Shown here: one piece after another, positions 16,608-25,555 of the stretch
Numbering within the stretch: position 1 is the first letter of the stretch
How the letters are laid out: every line of letters begins with the position of its first letter
Source: Paenibacillus radicis (ex Xue et al. 2023)
Lineage (GTDB): Bacteria; Bacillota; Bacilli; Paenibacillales; NBRC-103111
Assembly (NCBI RefSeq): GCF_024722015.1
Contig: NZ_JANQBD010000040.1
Coordinates: 1 to 60,983 of the forward strand
Reading direction: 5' to 3'
Length of the DNA: 60,983 nt
Made by a program: the position numbers and the translations under genes
Notes under the pieces: generated by a model
Seen by the model: the letters and a program-made list of their open reading frames with translations, nothing else
Database searches by the model: none
What the model was told of the DNA's origin: nothing

Positions 16608-17105
16608 CTAACCTAACAGTTCTTCAACAGTTTTGCCACGCAGCTTTGCAACTTCTTCAGCACGCTTTAGACGTTGCAAGCCTTCTAGTGTAGCATTAAC
16701 CATGTTGATGGAGTTAGAAGATCCTAGGGATTTTGTCAAAATGTCGCCTACGCCAGCAAGTTCTAATACTGCACGAACTGGGCCGCCGGCAATAACGCCA
16801 GTACCTTTGGAAGCTGGTTTCAAAAGAACGTTGCCTGCTCCAAATTTACCGATAACCAAGTGAGGGATGGTAGTGCCAACGATAGGTACATGAATCAGGT
16901 TTTTCTTAGCGTCTTCGATACCTTTACGAATTGCATCAGGTACCTCTCCAGCTTTACCGATTCCTGCGCCTACCCAGCCATTACCGTCGCCTACAACAAC
17001 AAGTGCGCTGAAGCTGAAACGACGTCCGCCTTTTACTACTTTAGCAACGCGGTTAATGTTAACAACTTTTTCAGTTAACTCTAAAGTATTGGGATCAATA
17101 CGCAA
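16608..17105 (-). CDS. rpsE: 30S ribosomal protein S5
   Basis: A 165-aa protein with the double-stranded RNA-binding S5 domain (VVNINRVAKVVKGGRRFSFS) and the C-terminal fold with GVIAGGPVRAVLELAG. It lies at the mRNA entry channel and affects decoding fidelity. No obvious deviation from family length. Confidence 0.97.
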   Translation of the reverse strand: MRIDPNTLELTEKVVNINRVAKVVKGGRRFSFSALVVVGDGNGWVGAGIGKAGEVPDAIRKGIEDAKKNLIHVPIVGTTIPHLVIGKFGAGNVLLKPASKGTGVIAGGPVRAVLELAGVGDILTKSLGSSNSINMVNATLEGLQRLKRAEEVAKLRGKTVEELLG

Positions 17106-17131
17106 GTGACTTTACCTCCTTGTTAATTCTA

Positions 17132-17500
17132 TTAAAATTCAAGACCTGCTTCACGAGCTGCATCAGCTAAAGCTTGCACACGTCCGTGATATAAGTACCC
17201 GCCGCGGTCAAAAACAACTTTAACAACACCAGTCGTTTTAGCACGCTCAGCAATCAAAGATCCGACCTTGCGAGCTGCGTCAATATTACCACCGTTACCG
17301 ATACCGTCTTTCAACTCTTTATCTTGAGTTGAAGCGGAAGCGATTGTTACGCCCGACACATCATCAATCAATTGAGCGTACATGTGTTTGGATGAACGGA
17401 AGATATTCAAGCGTGGACGTTCAGCCGTTCCTTGAATTTTCTTACGTACACGTAGATGTCTTTTTAGACGAGCTTTATTTTTATCGGCTTTTGTAATCAT
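17132..17500 (-). CDS. rplR: 50S ribosomal protein L18
   Basis: A 122-aa protein that binds 5S rRNA. Signatures are KARLKRHLRVRKKI, RPRLNIFRSSKHMYAQLIDD and the tail FDRGGYLYHGRVQALADAAR. ATG 17500 gives MITKADKN, as in B. subtilis; the upstream in-frame start is within the ribosome-binding region. Confidence 0.96.
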   Translation of the reverse strand: MITKADKNKARLKRHLRVRKKIQGTAERPRLNIFRSSKHMYAQLIDDVSGVTIASASTQDKELKDGIGNGGNIDAARKVGSLIAERAKTTGVVKVVFDRGGYLYHGRVQALADAAREAGLEF

Positions 17501-17555
17501 TCCGAGGTTCACTCCTTTCAACATGACTGAAACACTATCGCTCTAAGCGATTAGC

Positions 17556-18098
17556 TTACTTCTTCTTACCAGCTTTACCTTCTTTACGAAGAATACGCTC
17601 GCCTTCGTACTTAATACCTTTACCTTTATATGGTTCAGGCTCACGAACAGAACGAACCTTCGCTGCAGTAGCGCCGACCAACTCTTTATCGATACCTTTA
17701 ACGATAATTTTGGTGTTTGTAGGTACTTCGAACTCAATACCGTTCTCTGGCTCAATTTCAACCGGATGGGAGTAACCAACGTTCAAAACCAGCTTGTTGC
17801 CAGTTTTATTCGCACGGTAACCTACACCAACCAAATCAAGGTTTTTAACAAAGCCGTCTGTAACACCGCTAACCATGTTAGCAACAACACTTCTTGTTGT
17901 TCCATGAAGGGAACGATGTAGTTTATTATCAGAAGGACGTTCTACTAAAAGCTCAGTTTCAGTAATAACGATCTTCATGTCTTTGTGTAATTCGCGGGAT
18001 AAAGTACCTTTAGGACCTTTAACCGTTACACGAGTGTTTTCCAAAGTGACATTAACGCCACCAGGGATTGTAATTGGCTTACGACCAATACGGGACAT
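17556..18098 (-). CDS. rplF: 50S ribosomal protein L6
   Basis: A 180-aa two-domain protein near the sarcin-ricin loop. The C-terminal signature EPYKGKGIKYEGERILRKEG is clear. ATG 18098 lies 8 bp after GGAGG and gives MSRIGRKPI. Confidence 0.97.
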   Translation of the reverse strand: MSRIGRKPITIPGGVNVTLENTRVTVKGPKGTLSRELHKDMKIVITETELLVERPSDNKLHRSLHGTTRSVVANMVSGVTDGFVKNLDLVGVGYRANKTGNKLVLNVGYSHPVEIEPENGIEFEVPTNTKIIVKGIDKELVGATAAKVRSVREPEPYKGKGIKYEGERILRKEGKAGKKK

Positions 18099-18128
18099 GG
18101 TATGCACCTCCGTTCATTTAAGTTCTGA

Positions 18129-18527
18129 TTACCAAACGTAGCAGATAACTTCTCCGCCGGCTTTGGTTTGACGAGCTTCCTTATCTGTCATGACACCGTG
18201 GGAAGTGGAAATAATCGCAATCCCCAAACCGCCAAGTACACGAGGAACCTCTTGACTTTTTGTATAAACACGCAAGCCAGGCTTGCTGATTCTTTTAAGA
18301 CCGGAGATAACACGCTCATTGTTAGGACCGTATTTCAAGAACAAACGGATAATCCCTTGCTTGTTATCTTCGATATATTCAGCGTCGCGGATGAAACCTT
18401 CTTTTTTCAAGATCTCAGCAATTTCTCTTTTGATCGTTGAAGCAGGAATTTCTACCGTCTCATGACGCACTACATTTGCATTACGAATGCGAGTAAGCAT
18501 ATCTGCAATTGGATCTGACATCACCAT
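18129..18527 (-). CDS. rpsH: 30S ribosomal protein S8
   Basis: A 132-aa protein with MSDPIADMLTRIRNA at the start and the C-terminal GLGIAIISTSHGVMTDKEAR. It binds the central domain of 16S rRNA. GGAGG lies 9 bp before the ATG. Confidence 0.97.
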   Translation of the reverse strand: MVMSDPIADMLTRIRNANVVRHETVEIPASTIKREIAEILKKEGFIRDAEYIEDNKQGIIRLFLKYGPNNERVISGLKRISKPGLRVYTKSQEVPRVLGGLGIAIISTSHGVMTDKEARQTKAGGEVICYVW

Positions 18528-18558
18528 TTTTGTAAACCTCCTTCCCGAAACTTGGGTT

Positions 18559-18744
18559 TTACCAGCTTGCTTTTTTAACGCCAGGAATCTGGCCTTTGTA
18601 TGCTAGTTCACGGAAACAAATTCTGCAAATCTTGAATTTCCGAAGAACTGAATGCGGACGACCGCAGCGTTCGCAGCGAGTGTAAGCCTGCACCTTAAAT
18701 TTAGGAGGGCGCTGCTGCTTCACTATCATTGAAGTTTTTGCCAC
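18559..18744 (-). CDS. rpsN: 30S ribosomal protein S14, zinc type
   Basis: A 61-aa short, zinc-binding (C+) form: CERCGRPH and CRICFRELAYKG provide the four Cys. This is the spc-cluster copy called rpsZ/rpsN in Bacillus. A zinc-free paralogue, if present, is outside the window. Confidence 0.96.
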   Translation of the reverse strand: MAKTSMIVKQQRPPKFKVQAYTRCERCGRPHSVLRKFKICRICFRELAYKGQIPGVKKASW

Positions 18745-18779
18745 TTACTTTTACACCTCCGGGGCTTAACCGATCCGAA

Positions 18780-19322
18780 TTACTTCGTAAACGGCATACC
18801 TAATTGAGTTAATAATTCACGGGACTCTTCGTCTGATTTAGCAGTTGTAACAATAACGATATCCATACCGCGCACTTTATCTACTTTATCGTACTCGACT
18901 TCCGGGAAAATCAATTGTTCTTTAAGACCCAAAGTGTAGTTTCCACGACCGTCAAATGCTTTGGAAGAAACGCCGCGGAAGTCACGAACACGTGGAAGAG
19001 CCACGTTGAACAATTTATCCAAGAAATGATACATACGCTCGCCGCGCAAAGTTACCTTTACGCCGATTGGCATATTCTCACGCAATTTAAAACCTGCGAT
19101 TGATTTTTTTGCTTTTGTTACTACCGGTTTTTGACCCGAGATTAGCTGAAGATCTTGAACCGCCACATCCAGCACTTTGGAGTTGGAAACTGCTTCACCA
19201 ACACCCATGTTGATAACGACTTTCTCAATCTTAGGCACCTGCATTACTGTACTATAGTTAAACTTTTGAATTAACGCAGGAGTAACCTCGTTCAGAAAAC
19301 GATCCTTTAATCTTGCTGCCAT
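18780..19322 (-). CDS. rplE: 50S ribosomal protein L5
   Basis: A 180-aa protein that joins 5S rRNA to the central protuberance. Recognised by VPKIEKVVINMGVGEA, RGERMYHFLDKLFNVALPRVRDF (a stretch longer than shown motifs is conserved at about residues 93-115) and the FPEVEYDKVD segment. Confidence 0.97.
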   Translation of the reverse strand: MAARLKDRFLNEVTPALIQKFNYSTVMQVPKIEKVVINMGVGEAVSNSKVLDVAVQDLQLISGQKPVVTKAKKSIAGFKLRENMPIGVKVTLRGERMYHFLDKLFNVALPRVRDFRGVSSKAFDGRGNYTLGLKEQLIFPEVEYDKVDKVRGMDIVIVTTAKSDEESRELLTQLGMPFTK

Positions 19323-19354
19323 GTTTCATGTACCTCCTTTCCTACCTTATACGA

Positions 19355-19708
19355 TTAATCGATGACTTCACCGGATTTTCTAGCAATACGCACTTTTTTT
19401 CCGTTGTCCAAAACTTTGTAACCTACACGAGTAGGTTGGCCGCTCCTAGGATCAATCAGCATCACGTTGGATACGTGAATTGGTGCTTCTTGAGAAATGA
19501 TACCACCTTGAGGATTAGCTTGTGATGGCTTAGTGTGCTTCTTGATCAAGTTCACACCTTCAACCAGCACGCGGTTTTCACGAGGGTATGCTGCGATTAT
19601 ACGGCCTTTTTTGCCTTTATCTTTACCAGTAATCACAAACACAGTATCATCTTTTTTCACGTTCAATTTGTTATTATGAGACTCCAATTTCTTGGGTTGC
19701 TTTGGCAT
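19355..19708 (-). CDS. rplX: 50S ribosomal protein L24
   Basis: A 117-aa protein with a KOW motif (VFVITGKDKGKKGRII) that starts 50S assembly. It has about a dozen extra N-terminal residues compared with the B. subtilis protein. A 120-bp spacer upstream of the gene contains several small hairpins before the GGAGG. Confidence 0.96.
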   Translation of the reverse strand: MPKQPKKLESHNNKLNVKKDDTVFVITGKDKGKKGRIIAAYPRENRVLVEGVNLIKKHTKPSQANPQGGIISQEAPIHVSNVMLIDPRSGQPTRVGYKVLDNGKKVRIARKSGEVID

Positions 19709-19828
19709 TGAGTTTCCACCTCCTGAGAACGTTCGTAGAACGTTAGCTTCGAAAGCTTACGTTTAGTTTTCGTTAGAAAGCTAATTTCGTAAGAATTATA
19801 TATCATTCAGCTGCTTAGCAGCTTCTTA

Positions 19829-20197
19829 TTAGATAACTTCTGGTGCAAGAGAAACGATTTTCATGAATTCTCTGTCGCGAAGTTCACGAGCAACTGGTCC
19901 GAAGATACGAGTTCCACGAGGACTCTTATCGTCTTTTACGATTACAGCCGCATTTTCATCAAAGCTAATGTAAGAACCATCTTTACGACGAGCTCCACGT
20001 TTAGTGCGAACGATAACCGCCTTAACTACATCACCTTTTTTGACAACGCCGCCTGGTGTTGCTTCTTTCACGGAACAAATGATTAAATCACCGATGTGAC
20101 CCACACGACGACCAGTACCACCCAACACACGAATACACATAAGTTGTTTGGCGCCTGAGTTGTCAGCCACATTTAAACGAGATAGAGGTTGAATCAT
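19829..20197 (-). CDS. rplN: 50S ribosomal protein L14
   Basis: A 122-aa protein at the subunit interface, bearing MIQPLSRLNVADNSGAKQ and GTRIFGPVARELRD. Length and ends match the family exactly. Confidence 0.98.
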   Translation of the reverse strand: MIQPLSRLNVADNSGAKQLMCIRVLGGTGRRVGHIGDLIICSVKEATPGGVVKKGDVVKAVIVRTKRGARRKDGSYISFDENAAVIVKDDKSPRGTRIFGPVARELRDREFMKIVSLAPEVI

Positions 20198-20239
20198 TGT
20201 TTAAACCCTCCTTCCGGAATTGATGCATCAATGCATATC

Positions 20240-20503
20240 TTAAACGATTACGGCTTTTTCTACTACTTCGATCAATCTCCAACGTTTGTCTTTGGAAATC
20301 GGACGAGTTTCCATAACTTTAACAACATCACCGATTTTAGCTTCGTTGTTTTCATCATGTGCTTTGAATTTCTTAGTATATTTGATTCTCTTGTGATAAA
20401 GATCGTGTTTCTTGTATGTTTCAACAGCGATAACAATGGTTTTGTCCATTTTGTCGCTCACGACTTTGCCAACTTGAGTTTTACGATCATTACGTTCACT
20501 CAT
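20240..20503 (-). CDS. rpsQ: 30S ribosomal protein S17
   Basis: An 87-aa OB-fold protein binding the 5' domain of 16S rRNA. Signature: GDVVKVMETRPISKDKRWRL. ATG 20503 lies 8 bp after GGAGG; seven upstream in-frame codons cover the ribosome-binding site and are not coding. Confidence 0.96.
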   Translation of the reverse strand: MSERNDRKTQVGKVVSDKMDKTIVIAVETYKKHDLYHKRIKYTKKFKAHDENNEAKIGDVVKVMETRPISKDKRWRLIEVVEKAVIV

Positions 20504-20527
20504 TGGAAAATCCTCCTCTCTCATTCA

Positions 20528-20728
20528 TTAACTAATGATTCCCAGTTCTCTTTCACGCAAAACAGTCTTTGCACGAGCAATCTCTTTGCGGACTTCTCGA
20601 ATCTGGACTGGATTATCCAGTTGACCGGTAGCTAGTTGAAAACGGAGGCTAAAGAGTTGTTCCTTAAACCCAGAAATCTTTTGTTCAATCTCAGCAGTGG
20701 TTAAGTTACGAAATTCACTAGCTTTCAT
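20528..20728 (-). CDS. rpmC: 50S ribosomal protein L29
   Basis: A 66-aa, two-helix protein at the tunnel exit, next to the SRP and trigger-factor site. ATG 20728 (MKASEFRNLTTAEIEQK) lies 8 bp after GGTGG and overlaps the 3' end of rplP by 11 bp, suggesting coupled translation. Confidence 0.95.
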   Translation of the reverse strand: MKASEFRNLTTAEIEQKISGFKEQLFSLRFQLATGQLDNPVQIREVRKEIARAKTVLRERELGIIS

Positions 20729-21152
20729 TTGCTTCACCACCTACATCTTCTCTTTTAACAAACTTAGTTTTGATTGGCAGCTTGTGAGAAGCAAGACGCA
20801 TTGCTTCGCGAGCAATCTCTTCGCTAACACCAGCCAATTCAAACATTACTTTACCTGGTTTTACAACAGCAACCCATTTTTCCACGTTACCTTTACCGCT
20901 ACCCATACGTACTTCAAGCGGTTTTTGTGTAACTGGTTTAGCTGGGAAAATTTTAATCCATACTTTACCGCCACGTTTGATATAACGAGTCATAGCAATA
21001 CGAGCAGCTTCGATTTGACGGTTGGTAACCCATGCAGGCTCCATAGCTTGCAAACCGAATTCACCGAAATGTACTTCCGCTCCGCCTTTAGCTTGGCCGC
21101 GCATTTTGCCACGGTGCTCTTTACGGTGTTTTACACGTTTAGGAACTAACAT
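20718..21152 (-). CDS. rplP: 50S ribosomal protein L16
   Basis: A 144-aa protein near the peptidyl-transferase centre and A site. Signatures: MLVPKRVKHRKEHRGKMRG and GKVWIKIFPAKPVTQKPLE. Its stop codon lies inside the start of rpmC. Confidence 0.97.
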   Translation of the reverse strand: MLVPKRVKHRKEHRGKMRGQAKGGAEVHFGEFGLQAMEPAWVTNRQIEAARIAMTRYIKRGGKVWIKIFPAKPVTQKPLEVRMGSGKGNVEKWVAVVKPGKVMFELAGVSEEIAREAMRLASHKLPIKTKFVKREDVGGEANES

Positions 21153-21154
21153 AA

Positions 21155-21820
21155 TTAGTTGCCTCCTTCCGTAACAGCCTTTTTCTTAGCCGTTGGAAGA
21201 ACTTCGCCGCGATAGATCCACACTTTTACGCCGATACGGCCGTAGGTAGTAGCTGCTTCAGCTGTACCATAGTCAATATCTGCACGAAGTGTATGAAGAG
21301 GTACTGTACCTTCACTGTAGCCTTCTTGTCTAGCGATTTCAGCTCCGCCTAAACGACCGCTAACTGATGTTTTGATACCTTTTGCTCCGGATCTCATTGT
21401 TCTTTGAATAGCTTGTTTCATTGCTCGACGGAACGATACACGACGCTCCAATTGTTGAGCAATGCTTTCAGCAACAAGAATCGCGTCAAGCTCAGGGTTT
21501 TTGATTTCAGAGATATTGATGTGAATTTTCTTGCCGTTAGACAGGTTTGCGATATAAGTACGGATCACTTCAATCTCAGAACCGCCCTTACCGATAACCA
21601 TACCAGGCTTCGCCGTATGAATAGTAACATTTACACGGTTAGCTGCACGTTCGATATCAATATGAGAAAGAGCTGAATCTTTCAGCTTTTGCTTTAAGTA
21701 TTCACGAATTTTGACATCTTCCATAAGCAAGTCGCCAAAATCTTTACCTGCGAACCATTTGGATTCCCAATCGCGAATAATCCCAATTCTAAGTCCTACC
21801 GGGTTTACTTTCTGACCCAC
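21155..21820 (-). CDS. rpsC: 30S ribosomal protein S3
   Basis: A 221-aa protein with a type II KH domain (GMVIGKGGSEIEVI, about residues 75-88) and a C-terminal domain with RTMRSGAKGIKTSVSGRLGG-type motif. It lines the mRNA entry channel. It is 2 bp from rplP. Confidence 0.97.
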   Translation of the reverse strand: MGQKVNPVGLRIGIIRDWESKWFAGKDFGDLLMEDVKIREYLKQKLKDSALSHIDIERAANRVNVTIHTAKPGMVIGKGGSEIEVIRTYIANLSNGKKIHINISEIKNPELDAILVAESIAQQLERRVSFRRAMKQAIQRTMRSGAKGIKTSVSGRLGGAEIARQEGYSEGTVPLHTLRADIDYGTAEAATTYGRIGVKVWIYRGEVLPTAKKKAVTEGGN

Positions 21821-21833
21821 ACGTTATCCCTCC

Positions 21834-22169
21834 TTATTTTTCAGATACCACTACTGTAATGTGGCTGGTACGTTTATTGATACGACTCGCACGTCCCATA
21901 GCGCGAGGACGGAATCTTTTCATTGTCGGCCCCTGATTAACAAATGCCTGAGAAATAACCAAGCTGTTAGGGTCCATGGAATAGTTGTGCTCTGCATTTG
22001 CAATTGCAGAATTCAAAACCTTCTCAACGATTGGAGATGCTGATCTAGGCGTATGACGCAAGATTGCAATTGCCTCTCCAACTTGCTTACCGCGGATCAA
22101 GTCGATCACCAATTGCGCCTTACGAGGTGCAATTCGAACGAATCTTGCAATGGATTTTGCTTGTTGCAT
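21834..22169 (-). CDS. rplV: 50S ribosomal protein L22
   Basis: A 111-aa protein with a beta hairpin reaching into the exit tunnel: FRPRAMGRASRINKRTSHI is the loop, the site where macrolide-resistance changes fall in other species; here it looks wild type. ATG 22169 lies 7 bp after GGAGG. Confidence 0.96.
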   Translation of the reverse strand: MQQAKSIARFVRIAPRKAQLVIDLIRGKQVGEAIAILRHTPRSASPIVEKVLNSAIANAEHNYSMDPNSLVISQAFVNQGPTMKRFRPRAMGRASRINKRTSHITVVVSEK

Positions 22170-22209
22170 GGAAGTACCTCCTTTCATTTACAACTTAATT
22201 CGTGAAAAC

Positions 22210-22491
22210 TTAGCGTTTGCTTGTTTTCTTGTCGTCACCATGACCTTTGTAAGTACGAGTTGGAGCAAACTCACCTAGTTTATGTCCAACCATATCTTCC
22301 GTTACGTAAACCGGCACGTGCTTTTTACCATCATATACCGCAAAAGTATGACCGATAAATTGCGGGAAAATAGTAGAGCGACGCGACCAAGTTTTGATCA
22401 CTGATTTCTTAGTAGTACTGTCACCAACCGCAGCAACTTTCTTCAAAAGATAGTCGTCTACAAAAGGACCTTTTTTCAAACTACGACCCAT
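22210..22491 (-). CDS. rpsS: 30S ribosomal protein S19
   Basis: A 93-aa protein with MGRSLKKGPFVDDYLLKKV and the conserved IGHTFAVYDGKKHVPVYV-type core in the 30S head. Confidence 0.97.
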   Translation of the reverse strand: MGRSLKKGPFVDDYLLKKVAAVGDSTTKKSVIKTWSRRSTIFPQFIGHTFAVYDGKKHVPVYVTEDMVGHKLGEFAPTRTYKGHGDDKKTSKR

Positions 22492-22530
22492 GTTTCGTTC
22501 CTCCCTTCTTCAACCGTTCCGAGAAATGAA

Positions 22531-23361
22531 TTACTTCGTACGACGACGTACGATATATTTATCAGAAGCTTTACCTTTTTTACGAGTTTTATAACCAAGA
22601 GTTGGTTTACCCCAAGGAGACATAGGAGATTTACGACCGATAGGAGCACGGCCTTCACCACCACCGTGTGGGTGATCATTCGGGTTCATTACTACGCCGC
22701 GTACTTCAGGTCTTTGACCCAACCAGCGAGAACGTCCTGCTTTACCGATTTTAACCAATTCATAATCTTCGTTACCAACGGAACCGATAGTCGCGCGGCA
22801 AACTTTCAAGATCTTTCTAACCTCACCAGAGGAAAGACGAATGGTAACATAACGGTCTTCCTTACCCAACAATTGAGCTTCTGTACCGGCTGCGCGAACC
22901 AATTGGCCGCCTTTGCCTGGCTTCAACTCAATGTTATGAATCACAGTACCCACTGGAATGTTCTCAAGCGGCAATGCATTACCGATTTTGATATCTGATC
23001 CAGGACCTGATTCAATTTTATCAGCAACTTTCAAGCCTTTTGGAGCGATGATATAACGTTTCTCTCCATCAGCATAATGAATCAAAGCGATGTTAGCTGA
23101 ACGGTTAGGATCATACTCAATTGTAGCAACGCTACCTGGTATTCCATCTTTATTCCGTTTAAAATCGATAATCCGGTATTTACGCTTATGTCCTCCACCT
23201 TGGTGACGAACCGTAATTTTACCTTGATTGTTACGACCCGCTTTTTTGAACAACGGAGCAAGCAATGATTTCTCCGGTGTAGCTGTCGTAATTTCTTCAA
23301 ACGTTGAAACCGACATAGCACGTCTTGCTGGTGATGTTGGTTTATATTTTTTGATTGGCAC
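22531..23361 (-). CDS. rplB: 50S ribosomal protein L2
   Basis: A 276-aa protein essential for subunit joining and peptidyl transfer. Motifs: GRNNQGKITVRHQGGGHKR, and PNDHPHGGGEGRAPIGRKSP, which contains the conserved His near the active site. Full normal length. Confidence 0.98.
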   Translation of the reverse strand: MPIKKYKPTSPARRAMSVSTFEEITTATPEKSLLAPLFKKAGRNNQGKITVRHQGGGHKRKYRIIDFKRNKDGIPGSVATIEYDPNRSANIALIHYADGEKRYIIAPKGLKVADKIESGPGSDIKIGNALPLENIPVGTVIHNIELKPGKGGQLVRAAGTEAQLLGKEDRYVTIRLSSGEVRKILKVCRATIGSVGNEDYELVKIGKAGRSRWLGQRPEVRGVVMNPNDHPHGGGEGRAPIGRKSPMSPWGKPTLGYKTRKKGKASDKYIVRRRTK

Positions 23362-23392
23362 TAGGATTCCCTCCTTACTTCAAAAAGTTAGA

Positions 23393-23683
23393 TTACACAG
23401 TTTCAAAAAATTCTAGTTCTTTGCTGTCTGCGCTCAAGGAAACAATCGCTTTCTTCCATTCCGATGTGTATCCCGAGTGACGGCCGTAACGCTTAGGTTT
23501 TGCTGGCATTCTCATTGTGTTAACATTAGTAACTTTCACTTTGAAAATTTGCTCGATTGCTTGCTTAATTTCCGTTTTGTTCGAACGGAGTTCCACTTCA
23601 AAGACATATTTCTTCTCGGTCATCATGTCACTAGTACGTTCCGTGATCACTGGACGTTTGATAATGTCGCGAGGGTTCTTCAT
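23393..23683 (-). CDS. rplW: 50S ribosomal protein L23
   Basis: A 96-aa protein forming the trigger-factor and SRP docking site at the tunnel exit. Opening MKNPRDIIKRPVITERT is typical. It overlaps the rplD stop by 1 bp. Confidence 0.96.
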   Translation of the reverse strand: MKNPRDIIKRPVITERTSDMMTEKKYVFEVELRSNKTEIKQAIEQIFKVKVTNVNTMRMPAKPKRYGRHSGYTSEWKKAIVSLSADSKELEFFETV

Positions 23684-24306
23684 TACGCAAACACCTCCTC
23701 TACCTTCTGTACCGCGTCCTTAGTAATAATCAGCTTGTCGTAAACCATAACATCCAATACGTTGATTCCTTCAGCTACTACAAACTTCACTCCAGGAATG
23801 TTACGTGCGGATAATGCTACGTTTTCTTCATAACCAGCTGTTACAACCAAAGCCTTACGGTCAACTTTCAAATTGCTAAGAATCGCTGCAAACTCTTTCG
23901 TCTTCGGTTGATTCAATTGTAATTGATCCAACACGATGATTTCGTTGCTAATTACCTTGGAAGATAATGCAGACTTAATCGCTAGACGACGAACTTTTTT
24001 AGGAAGCTTGTAAGAATAGCTTCTTGGTGTCGGTCCGAATACAACACCGCCGCCTTTCCATTGAGGAGCGCGGATACTACCTTGACGAGCACGGCCAGTA
24101 CCTTTTTGTTTCCAAGGTTTACGACCACCGCCGCGAACTTCTGAACGCCCTTTTACTTTATGGTTTCCAAGACGTAAGGAAGCGCGCTGCATCAATACGG
24201 CTTCATTCAATACATGCGAATGCGGCTCGATACCGAATACGGAATCAGCTAATTCAACTTCTCCTACCTGGGAGCCACTAACATTATAAACTGCTACTTT
24301 TGGCAT
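23683..24306 (-). CDS. rplD: 50S ribosomal protein L4
   Basis: A 207-aa protein. The extended tunnel loop GGGRKPWKQKGTGRARQGS is intact, followed by PQWKGGGVVFGP. L4 controls the S10 operon in E. coli; I see no equivalent leader element that I could assign here. Confidence 0.97.
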   Translation of the reverse strand: MPKVAVYNVSGSQVGEVELADSVFGIEPHSHVLNEAVLMQRASLRLGNHKVKGRSEVRGGGRKPWKQKGTGRARQGSIRAPQWKGGGVVFGPTPRSYSYKLPKKVRRLAIKSALSSKVISNEIIVLDQLQLNQPKTKEFAAILSNLKVDRKALVVTAGYEENVALSARNIPGVKFVVAEGINVLDVMVYDKLIITKDAVQKVEEVFA

Positions 24307-24328
24307 TTGAAAATCCTCCTTTCCTGTT

Positions 24329-24952
24329 TTACTTTACTGTTGATTTAACGCTAACGTAGCTATTTTTAGGTCCAGGAATGGAACCTTTAATTAGAAGAAC
24401 ATTACGTTCCAAATCAACTTTAACCACTTCTAGACGTTGAATGGTAACTGTTTCATTACCCATATGTCCTGGAAGCTTTTTACCTTTAGGAACGCGGTTC
24501 GCTTGGATAGAACCCATGGAACCTGGACCACGATGATAACGAGAACCGTGAGCCATCGGACCTGTAGATTGGTTATGTCTTTTGATAACGCCTTGGAACC
24601 CTTTACCTTTGGAAGTGCCTGTTACATCAACGAATTCACCTTCTGCGAATAAGTCAGCTTTGATTTCTTGGCCAACTTCGTATTCAGAAATCTGAATACC
24701 GCGGAATTCTTTAATGTAGCGCTTAGGTGTTGCGCCTGCTTTCTTCGCATGGCCCAACTCAGGTTTGATGGCATTTTTTTCTTTCTTATCTTCAAAACCG
24801 ATTTGGATTGCTTCGTAACCATCATTCTCAGCATCCTTCTTCTGTAGAACAGTACAAGGTCCTGCTTGAATTACCGTTACCGGAATTACCAATCCTTCTG
24901 GAGTAAACACTTGAGTCATTCCAAGTTTTTTTCCTAAGATACCTTTAGTCAT
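24329..24952 (-). CDS. rplC: 50S ribosomal protein L3
   Basis: A 207-aa protein reaching the peptidyl-transferase centre. Signatures: KGILGKKLGMTQVFTPEG and the GSMGSIQANRVPKGKKLPG segment. ATG 24952 is 8 bp after GAGG; the eight upstream codons cover the ribosome-binding site. Confidence 0.97.
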   Translation of the reverse strand: MTKGILGKKLGMTQVFTPEGLVIPVTVIQAGPCTVLQKKDAENDGYEAIQIGFEDKKEKNAIKPELGHAKKAGATPKRYIKEFRGIQISEYEVGQEIKADLFAEGEFVDVTGTSKGKGFQGVIKRHNQSTGPMAHGSRYHRGPGSMGSIQANRVPKGKKLPGHMGNETVTIQRLEVVKVDLERNVLLIKGSIPGPKNSYVSVKSTVK

Positions 24953-25003
24953 CGTTGACACCTCTTTTCTTCTCATACGTTCATATATTTATACACATGT
25001 GAA

Positions 25004-25312
25004 TTACAATTTAATTTCGATATCCACACCGGATGGCAGATCCAAACGCATCAACGCATCAACAGTTTGTGGTGTTGGATTTACAATATCGATCAAACGC
25101 TTATGTGTGCGCATTTCGAATTGCTCGCGTGAATCCTTGTATTTGTGAACCGCACGCAAAATCGTAATGATTTGCTTTTCTGTAGGCAGCGGTATCGGAC
25201 CCGATACACCTGCACCGGAACGTTTTGCTGTTTCCACGATCTTCTCAGCTGATTGATCCAAAATTCTGTGATCATAAGCCTTCAAACGAATACGAATTTT
25301 TTGCTTAGCCAT
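25004..25312 (-). CDS. rpsJ: 30S ribosomal protein S10
   Basis: A 102-aa protein, first gene of the S10 cluster. It also serves as NusE in antitermination. Motif: PLPTEKQIITILRAVHKYKD and NPTPQTVDALMRLDLPSGVD. It lies about 130 bp after its promoter. Confidence 0.97.
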   Translation of the reverse strand: MAKQKIRIRLKAYDHRILDQSAEKIVETAKRSGAGVSGPIPLPTEKQIITILRAVHKYKDSREQFEMRTHKRLIDIVNPTPQTVDALMRLDLPSGVDIEIKL

Positions 25313-25449
25313 AGTATTCCCTCCTTCTATCGCCCAATTTAGTATCGGACATACTCCGTGAAAATCTCCTGACTCGACTCCTATGGCAAAGGGGCCGGGT
25401 GTGTCAGCAACCTCTCACATCATCGCAACGTCACAGACCAACGTTCACT
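25313..25449 (-). promoter_or_regulatory. 5' leader of the S10 cluster
   Basis: An untranslated leader of about 130 nt between the promoter and rpsJ, GC-richer than its flanks, with possible pairing around GACTCGACTCC and GGGGCCGGG. No ORF. I do not recognise a known ribosomal-protein leader in it. Confidence 0.5.
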
Positions 25450-25478
25450 ATAATATCAAAAATATAAACAAAAAGCAA
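25450..25478 (-). promoter_or_regulatory. promoter of the S10-spc-alpha cluster
   Basis: Minus strand: TTGCTT (25473-25478), 17 bp, TATTAT (25450-25455), within AT-rich DNA just after the tuf terminator. It is the obvious entry point for the 15-kb ribosomal cluster. Confidence 0.7.
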
Positions 25479-25501
25479 GGAAATATTAATGAATATGCCT
25501 A

Positions 25502-25543
25502 AAAAAAATAAATCCCCTCATCTTGGTGAAGATGAAGGGATTT
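25502..25543 (-). terminator. tuf terminator
   Basis: A stem of about 15 bp (AAATCCCTTCATCTT with AAGATGAGGGGATTT, four-base loop) followed by U-rich sequence on the minus strand, 13 bp beyond the tuf stop codon. It separates the str operon from the S10 cluster. Confidence 0.92.
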
Positions 25544-25555
25544 ATAGGCCTAAAA